Assembly (NCBI GenBank): GCA_020848545.1
Contig: JADLHZ010000108.1
Span: forward strand, 1-64,000
Reading direction: 5' to 3'
Origin: Deltaproteobacteria bacterium
GTDB lineage: Bacteria > Myxococcota > JADLHZ01
DNA: 64,000 nt
Below the pieces are notes generated by a model that did no database searches, was not told where the DNA came from, and worked only from the letters and a program-made list of their open reading frames with translations. The position numbers and the translations under genes were made by a program. This document shows, piece by piece, positions 60,211 through 64,000 of this stretch (position 1 is the first letter of the stretch; each line of letters begins with the position of its first letter).

Positions 60211-62067
60211 CTACTTCACCTTCACGGCGGAGAGGCGCAGGTTGAAGCCGGAGTCGGCCTTCACCCGCACGATGTCGTTCGCTTTGGCGTTCTCCCAGAT
60301 GAAGCTGAAGCCGCCGGTCGCGTACATCTTGCACGAACCACCTTCGGCGTCGGCCTGCGCGCAGACCTGCAGATACCCGTCTAAGAGGCCGCCCGTACCG
60401 GAAGCATCCTTGCGCCCCGGATCATTGAGCTTGATGCCGGTCGCCTGCTTGGTCTGCGGATCGGTGCCCGGCAGCGGGTAGTTGAAGCGGCAGTCGTCTT
60501 TTAGCAGCGAGGCGTCGGCGTTGTTCTGGCTCGTGACGAGCGTGGCGAAGAAGAGCGGCATGCGCGAGTAGGTCGAGCCGCCGGCTTCGGCGAGCGCTTC
60601 GATGCCGAACTTCTGGGTCGCCATCAGCTTCTCGACGAAGGCGATGCCGCCTTGGTCGGTGATCTTGCCGTCGTCGGCGATCTTGAAGCCCTTCTGGGCG
60701 TCGAAGAGGTAGCGCAGGTACAAGTAGCCGATGCCGCGCATCCAGCCGTTTTGATTGTCGCCGTTGATGCCGTCGATGTCGACGCGCAGGCCGGCCTTCG
60801 ACGAATCGTGCAAGTACGCGTTGATGACGGCGAGGTTCGAAGAGCCGTAGCCCGTGAGATCTTCCGCGAGGTGGCTCAGCGCTTCGTTCAGGAAGGTCTC
60901 TTCCACCTTCGGCATGCCATTCACCATGATCGCGCGGGCGCGGGCCAGGTTGATCATGTGCTGGTACTCGTGCGCGAGCGTACCGGCGACGAGATCGACC
61001 GTCGGCGTCTTCGCCACGCCGTTGATCGTCGCCATCAGGCCCGGCGGCTGCGCCCACATGATGTCGGTCTGGTTGCCGTTGGCGGCGTCCGGGCCGAGCG
61101 AGGTGCCCATCGCGAGCACGTCGCGCACGTCGAAGAGGCCGACGGTGCCGGCGGTTCCGGCGCGACCCGAGAGCACGATGCCGAGCATGCCGTTGCCGTC
61201 GACGTCGAGCAGCGTACCGCTGTGATCTTCGCCCTTGTTGAAGAACAAGCGATCGCGCGGACCGGCGATCGTGTCGAACGCTTCGGCGAGCTTGTCGATG
61301 TCGGCCTGCGCGACGCTTGAATTGTCCTTGTCGAGCAGGATCGCCGTCTTGCCGACCACCTTCTTCACCGTGGTGATGACGTTGGCGTTCGCGCCGGCCG
61401 AGAACTTCAGCGGTGGCAGATCTTGGCCGACGGAGTAGCAGGTGCCCTTGTGCTTGTACTGATCGGCGGTGCAGGTGGTTTGCCGCACGGCGCCGCCTCC
61501 GCTCTCTGATGGTGCGTGGTAGAAGCTCTTCGGATCTTGGAGCGCCAGCCGCTCGCGCGCGCGCATGCCGGCTTCCATCTTGATCTTCGCCGTGAGCAAC
61601 GCCGTGAGCGCCGGATCCATCGGCAGCTCGGGCAGCTTCGGCCGGTAGACGCGCAGCTCGTCGCGACGCGCGGTTTGGAACTCGAAGGTGAGCGGCGAGA
61701 CTTCGTCGGGGACGCCGGCTTCGGCGAGCTTGTCGGCCGGCCAGTAGAGGCTGACGACGTAGTTGCCGGCCGCCGGGATGGTCAGCTCGGCTTGCAGCTT
61801 GTCGGGATCGGCCGTGACCGCGCACTTGCTCGCGACGCACATCTGGCCGAACGAGCACTCGAAGTCCTTCGTGCAGCTCGTCGCGGTCGTGGTCGCCGTC
61901 GTCGGGCCTTGCGAGCCGACGAGGCCGGTCTTGTTGTCGAGATCGCAGGGAGGAGGCAGCTCCTCGACCATCATGTTGTTATTGTTGTTGTTATTGTTGT
62001 TGCCGCCCGTGGGACAGGCGGTGAGAAGCGCGAGCGGCGGCACGACGACGAGCCAGGGGAGTCTCAT
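60211..62067 (-). CDS. M30/hyicolysin-like zinc metalloprotease lipoprotein
   Basis: 618 residues from the ATG at 62067; the longer frame has only a His/Arg-rich leader. Signal peptide with lipobox LLTAC followed by a run of nine Asn. Near residue 370 is LAHEYQHMINLARARA, matching the HExxH zinc motif of M30-type proteases, followed 20-40 residues later by a Glu-containing stretch (VEETFLNEALSHLAEDL) that could hold the third ligand. A Gly-rich C-terminal domain ends the protein. It should be a lipid-anchored, surface or periplasmic protease. It begins a three-gene unit with the two small exported proteins. Confidence 0.82.
   Translation of the reverse strand: MRLPWLVVVPPLALLTACPTGGNNNNNNNNNMMVEELPPPCDLDNKTGLVGSQGPTTATTTATSCTKDFECSFGQMCVASKCAVTADPDKLQAELTIPAAGNYVVSLYWPADKLAEAGVPDEVSPLTFEFQTARRDELRVYRPKLPELPMDPALTALLTAKIKMEAGMRARERLALQDPKSFYHAPSESGGGAVRQTTCTADQYKHKGTCYSVGQDLPPLKFSAGANANVITTVKKVVGKTAILLDKDNSSVAQADIDKLAEAFDTIAGPRDRLFFNKGEDHSGTLLDVDGNGMLGIVLSGRAGTAGTVGLFDVRDVLAMGTSLGPDAANGNQTDIMWAQPPGLMATINGVAKTPTVDLVAGTLAHEYQHMINLARARAIMVNGMPKVEETFLNEALSHLAEDLTGYGSSNLAVINAYLHDSSKAGLRVDIDGINGDNQNGWMRGIGYLYLRYLFDAQKGFKIADDGKITDQGGIAFVEKLMATQKFGIEALAEAGGSTYSRMPLFFATLVTSQNNADASLLKDDCRFNYPLPGTDPQTKQATGIKLNDPGRKDASGTGGLLDGYLQVCAQADAEGGSCKMYATGGFSFIWENAKANDIVRVKADSGFNLRLSAVKVK
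61975..62001 (-). repeat. Nine-Asn codon repeat in the protease lipoprotein
   Basis: Nine consecutive AAC/AAT codons just after the lipid-anchoring Cys encode poly-Asn, presumably a flexible spacer. Mixed codons make slippage less likely than in a pure repeat. Confidence 0.9.
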
Positions 62068-62174
62068 AAGGGGAAAAGTGTATCGGGGGTCAGGCCGGCG
62101 CGCAAGAACGCCGAGTGAATGGCGATGACGATGGTGATGGGCGATGGGCGCGTCCTTCTCGTTCGGCTTCCTGA

Positions 62175-63059
62175 CTAAGGATACGACGCGCGCAACGCGC
62201 TCAAGATCGCCCGCGTCGAGGCAGAGCGGTTCAAGGTGTAGAAGTGAATCCCCGGCGCGCCGCCTTCGAGCAGGCGCACGCACTGGTGCGTGGCATAAGC
62301 GATGCCGAGCTCACGCGTCGCGATGGGATCGCCCTGCGCGTATTCGAGCTGCGTGCGCAGCGTTTGCGGAATGCTCGCGCCGCACAGCTTGGTGAAGCGA
62401 TCGACCTGGCCGAGGTCGGTGATCGGCATGATGCCGGCGAGCACCGGCACGTAGACGCCGCGGCTGCGCAGCTTGGCGACGAAGTCGAAGTAGCGCGTCG
62501 GATCGAAGAAGAGCTGTGTGATCAGGAATTCGCACCCGGCGTGCACCTTCAAGCGCGCGTGCTCGGCGTTCATGTCGAGATCTCGGTTCTCGACGTGGCC
62601 TTCCGGGTAAATCGCGCCGCCGACGCACAGGGCGAACTCGTCGCGCACCAGGCTCGCGAGCTCGTGACCGTATTGAAAGCCGCCGCGCGTCGAGCTGAAG
62701 GTGGTCGAGCCCTTCGGCGGATCGCCGCGCAACGCGAGCACGTTCTCGATGCCCTTGTCCTTGAGCTCGGTGAGGACGCCGCGGAGATCGTCTTTGGTCG
62801 CGTCGACGCAGGTCAAGTGCGCCATCGGCACGACGCCGGCTTCGTCCTTGAGCTTCGTGACGACGTCGAGCGTGAGGCGGCGGGTGGATCCACCGGCGCC
62901 GTAGGTGACCGAGCAGAAGTCCGGGTGCAGCGAGCGCAGCGATTTGATCGTCTCGCTGAGATTGTGCGCGGCTTCTTCGGTCTTCGGAGGGAAGAATTCG
63001 AAGGAGAACACAGGCCGGTTCCGAGCTTTGGCCTGGGTGAGGATCTGGGAGATACGCAT
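62175..63059 (-). CDS. metF: 5,10-methylenetetrahydrofolate reductase
   Basis: 294 residues from the ATG at 63059 (MRISQIL). The family features are clear: FSFEFFPPKTEEA start, FCSVTYGAGGSTR, MAHLTCV, NVLALRGDPP, and GCEFLITQLFFDPTRYF, with the FAD/folate contact residues. It reduces methylene-THF to methyl-THF for methionine synthesis. It follows the SDR gene by 66 bases; the link may be only transcriptional. Confidence 0.93.
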   Translation of the reverse strand: MRISQILTQAKARNRPVFSFEFFPPKTEEAAHNLSETIKSLRSLHPDFCSVTYGAGGSTRRLTLDVVTKLKDEAGVVPMAHLTCVDATKDDLRGVLTELKDKGIENVLALRGDPPKGSTTFSSTRGGFQYGHELASLVRDEFALCVGGAIYPEGHVENRDLDMNAEHARLKVHAGCEFLITQLFFDPTRYFDFVAKLRSRGVYVPVLAGIMPITDLGQVDRFTKLCGASIPQTLRTQLEYAQGDPIATRELGIAYATHQCVRLLEGGAPGIHFYTLNRSASTRAILSALRASYP

Positions 63060-63125
63060 GGCGGCCGGGGCGTACCGCTCGGGGGCGGCGGATGGCAAGG
63101 CTCGCCGTCGCCATCGCCCTGACGA

Positions 63126-64000
63126 TCACCGATACCCGTTCGCGACGAACCAATCCCGCGCGCGCTCGATCGCCGGTTCAATCGGCGAGAACGCATACCC
63201 GAGCTCCCGCTCTGCTTTCCCGGACGCGAAGTAGTGATCCATCAACGAGAACCGCGTCTCGGCGCGCGAGAACAGCGGCCGCTTGCCACGCAACGCCGCA
63301 AGGCCCTCGACGCACGCAGCGACGAACATCGCGAGCCAACCGGGCGCAACGCCAAACGGCTTCCGCTTGCCGACGATGCCAGCGATCTTCGTCCAAAATT
63401 CGTAATAGGTGAGATTGTGCCCGGCCAAGATGTAGCGCTGGCCCGAAACGCCGCGCTCGTCGGCCAAGATGCAGCCCCGGCACACATCGAGCACGTCGAC
63501 GAAGGAGTTGCCGCCGCTCGGCGCGAGGACGCCCTTGCCGCGCATCATCTCGAGCACCATGCCCGACGAGCTCGGCTTCGAATCGTACGCGCCGATCATG
63601 AACCCCGGATTGACGATGACGCAGTCTTGGCCCGCGGCGGCAGCGGCTTTCACGCGCTCTTCCGCGGCAGTCTTCGTATCCGGATAGACGTTGTGCAGCG
63701 CGTGCAGGTTGTACGGCGTCTCTTCGTGGGCGGGCGATCCATCGGGCACAGTGCCGACGGTGTCGACGGTCGAGATGTGCACGAAGCGCTTCACGCCGGC
63801 TTGCTTCGAGAGGCGCAAGAGCACCTCGGTGCCCTCGACGTTCACGCGCTCCATCTCTTTGCGATCGCGCTCCAAGAAGCTGACGAGCGCGCCGGCGTGA
63901 AAGACGACGTCCGTGTCGGCGACCGCGCGGGCGAGCGATGCGTGATCCACCAAATCTCCGGCGAGCTTTTCGACGCCCGAAAGATCCTTCGCCGCAATCG
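63126..64000 (-). CDS. NAD-dependent epimerase/dehydratase (extended SDR), 5' end outside window
   Basis: The reading frame is open to the end of the window on the minus strand, so the N-terminal NAD-binding start is missing. What is seen begins in the strand before GDLVDHASLARAV. Then come DVVFHAGALVSF, the Ser/Thr strand VHISTVDTVG, and YPDTKTAAEE, which replaces the usual YxxxK with Y-P-D-T-K (Tyr and Lys kept). The later INPGFMIG-like VIVNPGFMIGAYD and LAGHNLTYYEFWTKIA are also typical. Such proteins act on nucleotide sugars or steroid-like and flavonoid-like substrates; the substrate cannot be named. Confidence 0.85.
   Translation of the reverse strand, partial: IAAKDLSGVEKLAGDLVDHASLARAVADTDVVFHAGALVSFLERDRKEMERVNVEGTEVLLRLSKQAGVKRFVHISTVDTVGTVPDGSPAHEETPYNLHALHNVYPDTKTAAEERVKAAAAAGQDCVIVNPGFMIGAYDSKPSSSGMVLEMMRGKGVLAPSGGNSFVDVLDVCRGCILADERGVSGQRYILAGHNLTYYEFWTKIAGIVGKRKPFGVAPGWLAMFVAACVEGLAALRGKRPLFSRAETRFSLMDHYFASGKAERELGYAFSPIEPAIERARDWFVANGYR

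Noticed and set aside
62110-62155. ATGGCGATG-type simple repeat upstream of the M30 protease
   Set aside because: Imperfect and in the non-coding gap between metF and the protease; no clear unit length or function.

Overview
The window looks like chromosomal DNA from a GC-rich member of the Myxococcota or a related deltaproteobacterial lineage. The evidence is gene content, not a database match: two Hanks-type Ser/Thr kinases with a membrane anchor (one ending in a PEGA domain), a duplicated AgmX/PglI-type C-terminal domain protein, an NtrC-family regulator next to stand-alone receiver proteins, many predicted lipoproteins, and a metzincin protease with a MYXO-CTERM-like tail. Genes are densely packed, often with 4-base ATGA overlaps. 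I see no rRNA, tRNA, CRISPR array, insertion sequence or phage gene, and no gap longer than about 180 bases without a gene.

Layout. 1-1178: 3' part of an OPT-family transporter. 1175-5293 (minus): an unknown protein, an SCP2-type lipid-binding protein, rlmN, and a degenerate receiver/cNMP/TPR membrane protein. 5333-15687 (minus): an eleven-gene unit resembling an aryl-polyene/xanthomonadin-type lipid pathway (two dehydratase-like hotdog proteins, ketoreductase, ketosynthase plus chain-length-factor-like partner, thioesterase, glycosyltransferase fused to a lipoprotein, a C45 Ntn-hydrolase, LolA-like carrier, MMPL/RND exporter), with no acyl carrier protein or ammonia lyase in view. 15803-19176 (plus): tex and an MscS channel. 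19177-31045: START protein, aminotransferase, a serine hydrolase fusion, a 1425-residue internally duplicated protein, a lipoprotein, an ArsR regulator, an amine oxidase and a FlgO/CsgG-like lipoprotein. 31174-36189: membrane protein, ppsR, lipoprotein, and a radical-SAM-like protein without cluster cysteines that ends in an RGG-like tail. 36354-41713: two receptor kinases, a TPR protein and the AgmX-like protein. 41792-44635: two unknown proteins. 44646-50584: nadB, a lytic transglycosylase, and a signalling block (NtrC-type regulator, HisKA-receiver protein without ATPase, metzincin, response regulator). 50706-53346: sucB and lpd. 53394-54858: a frameshifted remnant and a collagen-like lipoprotein. 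55049-59026: PgpH-like HD protein, ybeY and an unknown helical protein. 59150-62067: an M30-like metalloprotease and two small exported proteins. 62175-end: metF and a truncated nucleoside-sugar-epimerase-type SDR.

The best candidate for an undescribed system is the 5333-15687 unit. It has the core enzymes and the LolA/MMPL export pair of an aryl-polyene-type pathway, but carries an autoprocessing acyltransferase/amidase of the C45 family and a glycosyltransferase-lipoprotein fusion. The pseudo-radical-SAM protein with an RGG-like tail (33829-36189) is the most unusual single protein.
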